Source: JBLNBU01 sp050260215
Lineage (GTDB): Bacteria; Pseudomonadota; Alphaproteobacteria; Rhodospirillales; Magnetospirillaceae
Direction of reading: 5' to 3'
Length of the DNA: 30,620 nucleotides
NCBI GenBank assembly: GCA_050260215.1
Contig: JBLNBU010000218.1
Coordinates: forward strand, 1 to 30,620
Under the pieces are notes generated by a model that was not told the origin of the DNA, searched no databases, and saw only the letters and a program-made list of their open reading frames with translations. The position numbers were made by a program, and so were the translations under genes. Below, piece by piece: positions 14,603 through 20,626 of the stretch (positions are counted from its first letter, which is position 1; each line of letters opens with the position of its first letter).

Positions 14603-14653
14603 CCTCGGAGCAGTGGCCACCCACATTCAAGGGTGTGCCCACCGTCTCCGAGG
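14603..14653 (+). promoter_or_regulatory. Long hairpin in front of the TetR gene, partly covering its Shine-Dalgarno
   Basis: The outer stem is CCTCGGAG (14603-14610) with CTCCGAGG (14646-14653). Inside it are GTGG/CCAC and CACCC/GGGTG, closing on an 8-nt loop. The AGGAG Shine-Dalgarno of the next gene (14651-14655) is half inside the outer stem, so folding could lower its translation or couple it to proC. It has no U-tract, so it is not a standard terminator. Confidence 0.55.
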
Positions 14654-14659
14654 AGCGTC

Positions 14660-15253
14660 ATGCCCAGCCACAAGCACCACGACCGCATCGTCGACGCCGC
14701 CATGGCCCTGGCTGCCGAGCGCGGCTGGCGCGGCCTGTCGCTGGCCGAGGTGGCCGCCCGCGCCGAGGTGTCGCTGGCCGACCTGGTCGACGCCTTCCCG
14801 TCGCGCAGCTCCATCCTGGACGCCTATGGGCGGCGCATCGACGAGCGCATGCTGGCCGGCGGCCATGAGACCGAGGGCCCCGTGCGTGACCGCCTGTTCG
14901 ACGTGCTGATGCGCCGCTTCGAGGCCATGGCCCCCGACCGCCGGGCGCTGGCGGTGATCCTGCGCGACGGCGGCATCGATCCGCTGGCGGCCCTGTGCGG
15001 GCTGCGCCGCTTCGGGCGCTCCATGGCCCTGACGCTGGAGGCCGCCGGCCTGTCGTCGGAAGGGCTGGCCGGCCTGGCCCGCATCGAGGCCCTGTCCATC
15101 GTCGCGCTTTATGCCTTCCGGGTGTTCCTGGACGACGATTCGGCCGACCTTTCCCGCACCATGGCGGCGTTGGATTCGGCGCTGAGAAGGGCCGAGGGCG
15201 TCGCCGGCCTGGTCTGGCGCCGCTCGGCCGTCAGGACCCAGCCAGTCCCATAG
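14660..15253 (+). CDS. TetR-family transcriptional regulator
   Basis: 197 residues. The N-terminal helix-turn-helix reads HDRIVDAAMALAAERGWRGLSLAEVAARAEVS, then LADLVDAFPSRSSILDAYGRRID, a clear TetR DNA-binding domain (about 6-55). The ligand-binding half is all helical with no recognisable subgroup. The start ATG has AGGAGC upstream, and homology begins right after it. It could regulate itself, the phasin gene downstream (same strand, own promoter) or proC; nothing in the sequence decides. The alternative of a COQ9-type protein, which shares the TetR fold, seems less likely because the HTH is well formed. Confidence 0.8.
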   Translation: MPSHKHHDRIVDAAMALAAERGWRGLSLAEVAARAEVSLADLVDAFPSRSSILDAYGRRIDERMLAGGHETEGPVRDRLFDVLMRRFEAMAPDRRALAVILRDGGIDPLAALCGLRRFGRSMALTLEAAGLSSEGLAGLARIEALSIVALYAFRVFLDDDSADLSRTMAALDSALRRAEGVAGLVWRRSAVRTQPVP

Positions 15254-15267
15254 GCGCGATTCGGCCA

Positions 15268-15296
15268 TTGACGGACTACTCCTCCGGAGCTATCTT
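15268..15296 (+). promoter_or_regulatory. Sigma-70 promoter of the phasin gene
   Basis: TTGACG (15268-15273), exactly 17 nt, then TATCTT (15291-15296). The phasin start is about 42 nt further on. The spacer contains a CTCCGGAG palindrome (15282-15289), a possible operator. Confidence 0.7.
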
Positions 15297-15338
15297 TTGT
15301 GCACCGCAACATGAACTCCCGGGTTGGAGGGTGCAGCC

Positions 15339-15782
15339 ATGGCCAAGCAGCCGGCGGACCAGATTTTCGACTTCGACGTCACCAAGTACCTCGCCGAATT
15401 CAAGGTTCCGGGGCTGGACGTGGACTCTTTCGTCAGCAGCCAGCGCCGCAACATCGAGGCCCTGACCAAGGCCAACCGCCTGGCCTATGACGGCCTGCAG
15501 GCGGTGATGAAGCGCCAGACCGAGATCCTGCGCCAGACCATGGACGAGGTCGCCCAGGCCGGCAAGGAGATGAGCGAGCCGGGCACCGCCCACGACAAGG
15601 CCGCCCGCCAGGCCGAGCTGGCCAAGGACGCCTTCGAGCGCGCCCTGTCCAACATGCGCGAGATGTCCGAGATGGTGGCCAAGGCCAATTCCGAGGCCTT
15701 CGACCTGCTCAACAACCGCTTCTCGCAGGTCATGGACGAGATGCGCGAAGCCCTGCTCAAGTCCGGCGGCCCGAAGAAGTAA
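15339..15782 (+). CDS. Phasin family protein (PHA granule-associated)
   Basis: 147 residues, almost all amphipathic helix with heptad-like spacing: FDVTKYLAEFKVPGLDVDSFVSSQRRNIEALTKANRLA, then QAVMKRQTEILRQTMDEV and AFERALSNMREMSEMVAKANSEAFDLL. This is the phasin-2/TIGR01841 pattern of small proteins that coat polyhydroxyalkanoate granules. I chose the ATG at 15339 because GGAGGG lies 8 nt upstream; a TTG at 15324 is in frame but overlaps that site. No PHA synthase is in the window. The ParA-type ATPase gene is convergent with it. Confidence 0.85.
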   Translation: MAKQPADQIFDFDVTKYLAEFKVPGLDVDSFVSSQRRNIEALTKANRLAYDGLQAVMKRQTEILRQTMDEVAQAGKEMSEPGTAHDKAARQAELAKDAFERALSNMREMSEMVAKANSEAFDLLNNRFSQVMDEMREALLKSGGPKK

Positions 15783-15817
15783 GATCTTCGCCGATTGGCT
15801 TGAAGCCAGGTTTTGCA

Positions 15818-15847
15818 CGGCCGCACCCTTCGGGGCTCGCGGCCGTC
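15818..15847. terminator. Hairpin between convergent phasin and ParA genes
   Basis: ACGGCCGC (15818-15825) pairs with GCGGCCGT (15840-15847) over a 14-nt loop that itself can form CCC/GGG. A short CATTTAT follows on plus and GCAAAAC on minus. It is placed for a bidirectional terminator, but the U-tracts are poor. Confidence 0.45.
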
Positions 15848-15852
15848 TGCAT

Positions 15853-16473
15853 TTATAGGCCGAGCAGGTCGAGAAGCGGGGTCCATTCGGCCGCATAGTC
15901 GCGGCAGCGGCGTTCCTGGCTTTCCAGCACGGTGGTACCGGCGGCTGCGGCGGTGGGATAGACTTGGCTGTCGCGCAGCCTTGCCACCACCGGGAAGCCC
16001 AGGCCGGCGAAGAAGCCGGCCAGGTGTTCGCTGGCCTTGGTACCGGGACGCAGGCGGTTGCCGATCACCGCGACCACCCGCTTGTTCTTGCGCACCGCCT
16101 TGACCTTGGCCAGCCGGTCGAGGAAGCGCGCAGTGGCGTCCTCGTCGAAGGCGCCGGGCAGAACCGGCACCACCACCACGTCGGCCAGGTCGATCAGCGC
16201 CTCAACGTCGCGGTGGTGCATGGCAGCCGGCGCATCGATGACCAGGCGGTCGGCCTTCTTGGGCGGATCGCCCACCTCCTTGGACCAGTCCAGCCCGGTG
16301 ATGAGGGGCAGGCCGGCCGGGCGGCGGCGCAGCCAGTTGAGGCTGGAACGCTGGCGGTCGCAGTCGCCGATGGCGGTGATCAGGCCCTTGCCGGCAAAGG
16401 CCGCGGCGATGTGGGTGGCCACGGTGGTCTTGCCGCAGCCGCCCTTGATGTTGCCGACCAGCACCGAAAGCAT
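15853..16473 (-). CDS. ParA/MinD-family partitioning ATPase (orphan)
   Basis: 206 residues, short for ParA and without an N-terminal DNA-binding domain. The deviant Walker A is VGNIKGGCGKTTVATHIA with the signature lysine K10. Switch regions are IGDCDRQRSSLNWL and DRLVIDAPA; later LADVVVVPVLPGAFDEDAT and VAVIGNRLRPG are typical. No parB or parS-like site lies near, so it is probably a cargo-positioning ATPase rather than chromosome partitioning. It starts 37 nt after the haem-c MCP stop on the same strand, suggesting one transcript. Orphan ParA proteins place chemoreceptor arrays or other large bodies in several bacteria. A phasin gene is its other neighbour. Confidence 0.88.
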   Translation of the reverse strand: MLSVLVGNIKGGCGKTTVATHIAAAFAGKGLITAIGDCDRQRSSLNWLRRRPAGLPLITGLDWSKEVGDPPKKADRLVIDAPAAMHHRDVEALIDLADVVVVPVLPGAFDEDATARFLDRLAKVKAVRKNKRVVAVIGNRLRPGTKASEHLAGFFAGLGFPVVARLRDSQVYPTAAAAGTTVLESQERRCRDYAAEWTPLLDLLGL

Positions 16474-16510
16474 GTGTGCGCCTCCCCCTGCGCCAAACGC
16501 CCCCCTTGCG

Positions 16511-18220
16511 TCACACCTCGCGGATGCCGGTCAGGAAGCGGTCGACCTCGCTGCGCAGGGTGGCGGCCTGGTTCTGCAGGTCTTCGACGGCGGCCAGCAC
16601 TTCCTTGGCCGCCTGGTCGGTCTCGTGGATGGTGTGCGAGACCTCGGTGATGTTCTCGAAGACGAAATTGGTGCCCGAGGCGGCGTGGTCGATGTTGCGC
16701 GCGATCTCCTGGGTGGCGGCACCCTGCTCCTCGATGGCGGCGGCGATGGCGGTGGTGATGCCGTCCATGGACGAGATGGTGGTGTTGATGCCGCGGATGG
16801 CGCGCACCGTCTTGTCGGTCTCGGACTGGATGGTCGACACCTGGGTCGAGATGTCCTCGGTGGCGCGCACGGTCTGGCGGGCCAGGTTCTTGACCTCGGA
16901 GGCGACCACGGCGAAGCCCTTGCCCGCCTCGCCGGCGCGCGCGGCCTCGACGGTGGCGTTCAGCGCCAGCAGGTTGGTCTGCTCGGCGATGCCGGTGATC
17001 AGCTCGATGATCTCGCCGATCTTGTCGGCGGCGCCGGCCAGGCCCTGGACGCGGCCGTTGACGGTGTCGGCCTCCTTGGTCGCCGACAGGGCCACCTCGT
17101 TTGACATGCCGACCTGCTGGGCGATCTCGGAGATGGAGTTGGACAGCTCCTCGGCGGCGGCCGAGACCATGCGGACGTTCTCGTTGGCCTCGTTGGCGTG
17201 ACTGGCGGCGTTGTGGGCGCGTTCGGCCGCCTGGTCGGCGTTGTCGACCATCTTGCGCGCCGTGGCGGTCATCTGGGTGGCCGAGGTCGCCACGGTGTCG
17301 AGCACCGCCGCCACCGTCTGCTCGAAGGTGCGGATCAGCTCCTCGAGGCGCTGCATGCGCGCTTCGCGCGCGGCGGTGGCGCGGCGGGCCTCTTCCTCCA
17401 TCTTGTGCTTGGCGATGGTGTTGTCCTTGAACACCTGCACCGCCTGGGCGATCTCGCCGACCTCGTCGGCGCGGTCGACGAAGGGCACGTCGATGCCGAC
17501 GTCGCCGGCCGCCAGCGTGCCCATGGTCGAGGTCATCTCGTGGATGGGATCGGTGATGACGCGCTTCAGGATCGAGCGCACCCCCAGCACCGCCAGGATG
17601 GTGGCGAGGATGCCGCCGACGGTCAGCCAGACCAGCACGGTCTTCAGCTTGGCCTCGGCGTCGGCGGTCGACAGCGACGACGACAGCACGGCGATGACGT
17701 CGCCGTCCTCCATGCCCATGCCGCCGTGGCAGGTGTGGCACACTTCTTCCTTGGCGCCGTCGGTGACGCCCAGCACGATGGGCAGCGAATAGCGGTAATA
17801 GCCGTCGACCAGCCGGCCGATGGGCTCCTTCTTCTCGAAGGCCTCGCGGTCGATGTCGTCGCGCGGGGCCTTGGGGGCGCGTTGCGGCTCGGTCTCGGCC
17901 ATGAAGGCGGTGACCTTGGGGCCCCAGGCGCTCCACACCTTGCCGGGGTAGTGGATGTTGCGGCTGTCGAACCAGTTGTTGAAGACGGTGATGCCGATGT
18001 TGTCCGCGTCGTCGGGGCGCTTGGCCATGACGTTGAGGATCAGCGCGTGCAGCGAGGTCATTTCATTGGCCGACAACTGCTGCAGCTGTCGTTCCATTTC
18101 AGCCCGCTCGAACCGGGCGATGCCGACCACCACGCTGACGACCAGCGCGATCACGCCCAGGCCGACGATGACCATGAAGCGGCTGGACAGCCGCATGTTC
18201 CGCCACGCGTGCACGGACAC
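16511..18220 (-). CDS. Chemoreceptor with periplasmic c-type haem motif (DUF3365-like sensor)
   Basis: 569 residues from GTG. TM1 is about 15-36, the periplasmic domain 37-193, TM2 194-214, then HAMP (about 215-270), and a signalling domain with the tip GIAEQTNLLALNATVEAARAGEAGKGFAVVASEVKNLARQ. The periplasmic domain carries C161-H-T-C164-H165 (EVCHTCHGG), a CxxCH haem-c attachment site, preceded by GYYRYSLPIVL, the style of DUF3365/Tll0287-like haem sensors. It should sense redox state or a haem ligand and signal to CheA. GTG 18220 has little room for a Shine-Dalgarno; GTG 18214 has GGAG 5 nt before it and may be the true start. The parA-like gene follows within 37 nt. Confidence 0.92.
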   Translation of the reverse strand: MSVHAWRNMRLSSRFMVIVGLGVIALVVSVVVGIARFERAEMERQLQQLSANEMTSLHALILNVMAKRPDDADNIGITVFNNWFDSRNIHYPGKVWSAWGPKVTAFMAETEPQRAPKAPRDDIDREAFEKKEPIGRLVDGYYRYSLPIVLGVTDGAKEEVCHTCHGGMGMEDGDVIAVLSSSLSTADAEAKLKTVLVWLTVGGILATILAVLGVRSILKRVITDPIHEMTSTMGTLAAGDVGIDVPFVDRADEVGEIAQAVQVFKDNTIAKHKMEEEARRATAAREARMQRLEELIRTFEQTVAAVLDTVATSATQMTATARKMVDNADQAAERAHNAASHANEANENVRMVSAAAEELSNSISEIAQQVGMSNEVALSATKEADTVNGRVQGLAGAADKIGEIIELITGIAEQTNLLALNATVEAARAGEAGKGFAVVASEVKNLARQTVRATEDISTQVSTIQSETDKTVRAIRGINTTISSMDGITTAIAAAIEEQGAATQEIARNIDHAASGTNFVFENITEVSHTIHETDQAAKEVLAAVEDLQNQAATLRSEVDRFLTGIREV

Positions 18221-18284
18221 TCCATCCGTTTGAGCGACCCCGCCCCCGGTCGCGGTCGAAAAGCCCCGAAGTCCAACAGTATTA

Positions 18285-18317
18285 CGAACGGCCGGACTTG
18301 CAAAGTCCGGCCGTTCG
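18285..18317 (-). terminator. Perfect 15-bp hairpin after ilvE
   Basis: CGAACGGCCGGACTT, loop GCA, then AAGTCCGGCCGTTCG: a 15-bp stem with no mismatch. It follows the ilvE stop by about 25 nt in the minus direction and precedes the MCP gene. There is no U-run after it, so it may block exonucleases or work with Rho rather than as a textbook intrinsic terminator. Confidence 0.65.
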
Positions 18318-18322
18318 CTACG

Positions 18323-18337
18323 GTGACATTATGTCAC
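18323..18337. promoter_or_regulatory. 15-bp palindrome GTGACATTATGTCAC
   Basis: A 7-bp inverted repeat about a central T, 4 bp after the ilvE stop codon. Its half-site ATGTCA also occurs, in the opposite arrangement, in the inverted repeat over the marR start (19308-19328). It may be a protein-binding site; no regulator can be named. Confidence 0.4.
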
Positions 18338-18341
18338 AGGA

Positions 18342-19223
18342 TCAGGCGCCGGCCCGGACCAGGGCCTCGTAGTCGGAGATGAGCTGGCGGGTGATCTCGC
18401 CCGGGGTGAAGTGATACGGGCCGATTTCACGGACGGGCGTCACCTCGGCGGCGGTGCCGGTCAGGAAACATTCGCTCGCCTTTTCCATTTCCTCAGGGTT
18501 GATCGCACGCTCGACCACCTTGATGCCGCGGGCCTTGGCCAGGGCGATGACGGTCTGGCGGGTGATGCCGTTGAGGAAGCAGTCGGGCGCCGGGGTGTGC
18601 AACTCGTTGCCGTAGACGAAGAAGATGTTGGCGCCGGTGGCCTCGGCCACCTGGCCGCGCCAGTCCAGCATCAGGCTGTCCTCGAAGCCGTCGTTCTCGG
18701 CCTTGTGCTTGCTCATGGTGCAGATCATGTACAGACCCGCGGCCTTGGACGCGGTCGGCGCGGTCTGCGGGTGCGGGCGGCGCCACTCGGAGATGTTGAG
18801 GCGGATGCCGCGCATGCGGGCCTCGGGGCTCCAATAGCTGGGCCAGCTCCACACGGCGATGGCGACGTGGATCCTGGTGGTCTGGGCGGCGACGCCCATC
18901 ATCTCGCTGCCGCGCCAGGCGACGGGGCGGACATAGCCGTCGACGATGTTGTTGGCCTTGACCGTCTCGGCGGTGGCGGCGTCGAGCTGGGCGGCGGTGA
19001 AGGGGACCTCGAAGCCGAGGATGCGCCCCGAGGCGATCAGCCGCTCGGAATGCTCGGTCAGCTTGAACACCTTGCCGCCGTACACCCGCTCGCCCTCGAA
19101 CACGCACGAGCCGTAGTGCAGCCCGTGGGTCAGCACGTGGATCTTGGCGTCGCGCCACGGGATCAGCGCGCCGTCGTACCAGATGAAACCGTCGCGGTCG
19201 TCGAAGGGAAGAACAGCAGCCAT
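18342..19223 (-). CDS. ilvE: Branched-chain amino acid aminotransferase
   Basis: 293 residues, PLP fold type IV. It makes or degrades Leu, Ile and Val with 2-oxoglutarate/glutamate. Motifs: the N-terminal FIWYDGALIPWRDAKIHVLTHGLHYGSCVFEGERVY, and the PLP-lysine region in TASKAAGLYMICTMSK. The cofactor-binding C-terminal half has ATGANIFFVYGNELHTP, GITRQTVIALAKARGIKV and CFLTGTAAEVTPVREIG. The length and motifs match alphaproteobacterial IlvE. It is divergent from the marR gene across a 93-bp region full of inverted repeats, so MarR-type control is plausible. No leader peptide with branched-chain codons is seen. Confidence 0.96.
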   Translation of the reverse strand: MAAVLPFDDRDGFIWYDGALIPWRDAKIHVLTHGLHYGSCVFEGERVYGGKVFKLTEHSERLIASGRILGFEVPFTAAQLDAATAETVKANNIVDGYVRPVAWRGSEMMGVAAQTTRIHVAIAVWSWPSYWSPEARMRGIRLNISEWRRPHPQTAPTASKAAGLYMICTMSKHKAENDGFEDSLMLDWRGQVAEATGANIFFVYGNELHTPAPDCFLNGITRQTVIALAKARGIKVVERAINPEEMEKASECFLTGTAAEVTPVREIGPYHFTPGEITRQLISDYEALVRAGA

Positions 19224-19263
19224 GGGGAAGCAATCCGTCGTGCTGGAGGGAGCGTGCGGCAGG

Positions 19264-19295
19264 ATGTTACCTTTGCCGCTTGCGTCAGGTAACAT
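19264..19295. promoter_or_regulatory. Inverted repeat ATGTTACCT-N14-AGGTAACAT (candidate operator)
   Basis: A perfect 9-bp inverted repeat in the ilvE-marR divergent region. With TTGAC-N9-GTCAA (19297-19315) and the repeat over the marR start, it makes three dyads in under 70 bp. That fits control of both divergent genes, most simply by the MarR protein itself. A TTGACA (19315-19310 on minus) could be the ilvE -35 box. Confidence 0.55.
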
Positions 19296-19307
19296 TTTGA
19301 CGGCATA

Positions 19308-19328
19308 TATGTCAACATGACTGACATA
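19308..19328. promoter_or_regulatory. Inverted repeat TATGTCA-N7-TGACATA over the marR start codon
   Basis: Seven-bp arms separated by 7 nt, with the marR ATG (19317-19319) in the spacer. The size and symmetry suit a MarR dimer site for autorepression. No Shine-Dalgarno precedes the ATG, so the mRNA may be leaderless. Confidence 0.5.
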
Positions 19329-19814
19329 AAAACCGGCATCAATCCCCTCTTCCTGCGCGAGGAGGAGCTGCGCCAGGGCATCGAGCTGCTGTTCTTCGCC
19401 TACCGCGACTTCACCGCGGAGCCCGATGCCATCCTGTCCGACTACGGGTTCGGCCGCGCCCACCACCGGGTGATCTACTTCGTCGGCCGCCATCCCGGCA
19501 TCACCGTCTCCGAACTGCTGACCATCCTGCGCATCACCAAGCAGAGCCTGTCGCGGGTGCTGGGCCAGCTGGTCGAGGAGGACTTCATCGTCCAGCGGCC
19601 GGGCCAGCGCGACCGCCGCCAGCGCCTGCTGGAACTGACCGAAAAGGGCATCGAACTGGAACGCCAGCTGACCGAACGCCAGCGCGCCCGCATCGCCCGG
19701 GCCTACCGCGACGCCGGCGCCGAAGCGGTCGAGGGATTCCGCAAGGTGCTGCTGGGCCTGATCGACGAAGCCGACCGCGGCCGCTTCCCGCCGCGCGGCC
19801 TGGGGAGGCGCTGA
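19317..19814 (+). CDS. MarR-family regulator (PetP-like position)
   Basis: 165 residues. The winged helix is visible: HRVIYFVGRHPGITVSELLTILRITKQSLSRVLGQLVEEDFIVQRPGQRDRRQRLLELTEKG, with the DRR-QR-L wing. Dimerisation helices flank it. It is followed by an OmpR-type response regulator and then a kinase. In Rhodobacter capsulatus petP (MarR type) and petR (response regulator) form such a pair needed for bc1-dependent growth; this may be the equivalent, by arrangement and size only. The stop TGA overlaps the ATG of a 10-codon mini-frame that leads into the next gene, so translation is probably coupled. Confidence 0.9.
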   Translation: MTDIKTGINPLFLREEELRQGIELLFFAYRDFTAEPDAILSDYGFGRAHHRVIYFVGRHPGITVSELLTILRITKQSLSRVLGQLVEEDFIVQRPGQRDRRQRLLELTEKGIELERQLTERQRARIARAYRDAGAEAVEGFRKVLLGLIDEADRGRFPPRGLGRR

Positions 19815-19846
19815 TGGCCGCCGCGGGGAAGGACGGGCGGCCATGA
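19814..19846 (+). promoter_or_regulatory. Mini-ORF and hairpin coupling marR to the response regulator
   Basis: ATGGCCGCC (19814-19822) and GGCGGCCAT (19836-19844) form a perfect 9-bp stem with a 13-nt loop holding the purine-rich GGGGAAGGA. The response-regulator ATG (19843) lies at the stem base. The same bases form a 10-codon frame whose ATG overlaps the marR TGA (TGATG) and whose TGA overlaps the regulator ATG (ATGA). Ribosomes leaving marR could melt the hairpin and hand over to the next gene. Confidence 0.55.
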
Positions 19847-20526
19847 CCGACAAACCCCATGTGTTGGTGGTCGACGACGATGACCGGTTGCGCCAGCTGT
19901 TGCGCAAGTACCTGTCGGACAACGGCTATCTGGTCACCGTCGCCGCCGACGCCGCCGAGGCGCGCGCCCAGTTGGCGATGATGGCCTTCGACATGCTGGT
20001 GGTCGACGTGATGATGCCGGGCGAGGACGGGCTGTCGCTGACCCGCGACCTGCGGCGAACCAGCCGGGTGCCCATCCTGCTGCTGACCGCCATGAGCGAG
20101 GTCGAGGACCGCATCAGCGGCCTGGAAAGCGGCGCCGACGACTACCTGTCCAAGCCGTTCGAGCCGCGCGAGCTGCTGCTGCGCATGGGCAGCATCCTGC
20201 GCCGCGCCCCGCGCGACGAGCCCGACGCGACCCGCGAGCTGCGCATGGGCGCCTTCACCTGGAGCCAGGCCCGCCAGGAGCTGCGCCGCGACGGCCAGCC
20301 GGTGCACCTGACCACCGCCGAGCGCGAGCTGCTGGCGGTGCTGGGCGAGGTCGAGGGCCAGGGTGTCTCGCGCGAGGACCTGGCGGCGCGCACCGGCAAC
20401 GCCGCCAATCCGCGGGCCGTCGACGTCCAGGTCACCCGCCTGCGCAAGAAGATCGAGGACGACCCGCGCCTGCCGCGCTACCTGCAGACCGTGCGCGGCA
20501 TCGGCTACATGCTGAGGGCGGACTAG
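19843..20526 (+). CDS. OmpR-family response regulator
   Basis: 227 residues. Receiver domain: acidic pocket VVDDDDRLRQLL (10-13), phospho-acceptor D55 in LVVDVMMPGEDGL, and K104 in DDYLSKPFEPRELL. The C-terminal winged helix has LTTAERELLAVLGE and RAVDVQVTRLRKKIEDDPRLPRYLQTVRGIGYML, a standard OmpR/PhoB DNA-binding domain. It is activated by the sensor kinase encoded next, and it resembles PetR/OmpR of alphaproteobacteria. Targets cannot be read from the window; the neighbouring ilvE and its own operon are candidates. Confidence 0.93.
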   Translation: MTDKPHVLVVDDDDRLRQLLRKYLSDNGYLVTVAADAAEARAQLAMMAFDMLVVDVMMPGEDGLSLTRDLRRTSRVPILLLTAMSEVEDRISGLESGADDYLSKPFEPRELLLRMGSILRRAPRDEPDATRELRMGAFTWSQARQELRRDGQPVHLTTAERELLAVLGEVEGQGVSREDLAARTGNAANPRAVDVQVTRLRKKIEDDPRLPRYLQTVRGIGYMLRAD

Positions 20527-20527
20527 G

Positions 20528-20626
20528 ATGATGGAGATGCGCCAACCCGGCGGGGGCATCCAGCGCCCATTGAGGGCGCGGCCAAGGGCGCGGATGCGCC
20601 CGCCCGGCGAGGGCAAGACCAGATGA
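20528..20626 (+). CDS. 32-residue bridging ORF between regulator and kinase (repeat-derived)
   Basis: The frame opens 1 nt after the regulator's TAG (ATGATGGAGATG) and its TGA overlaps the kinase ATG (ATGA). It encodes a very basic peptide (MRQPGGGIQRPLRARP... ending GEGKTR) made mostly of repeat copy B. It has exactly the same length as the bridging frame 10691-10789. It is probably a device that carries ribosomes across the repeat, not a functional protein. Confidence 0.4.
   Translation: MMEMRQPGGGIQRPLRARPRARMRPPGEGKTR
20561..20615 (+). repeat. Two-hairpin repeat, copy B
   Basis: 55 nt: hairpin 1 GCGCCC-ATTGA-GGGCGC, spacer GGCCAA, hairpin 2 GGGCGC-GGAT-GCGCCC, tail GCCCGGCGAGGGCA. Against copy A (10028-10082), pair C54-G67 there is G87-C600 here, and G56-C65 is C89-G98 (last digits of the coordinates), two clean covariations. 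The tail's GAGGG (20609-20613) is 9 nt before the kinase ATG and serves as its Shine-Dalgarno. Confidence 0.85.

Noticed and set aside
15813..16103. Short plus-strand open frame after the phasin gene
   Set aside because: It lies over the ParA gene's 3' half in antisense, is Arg/Pro/Gly-rich and has no ribosome-binding site.
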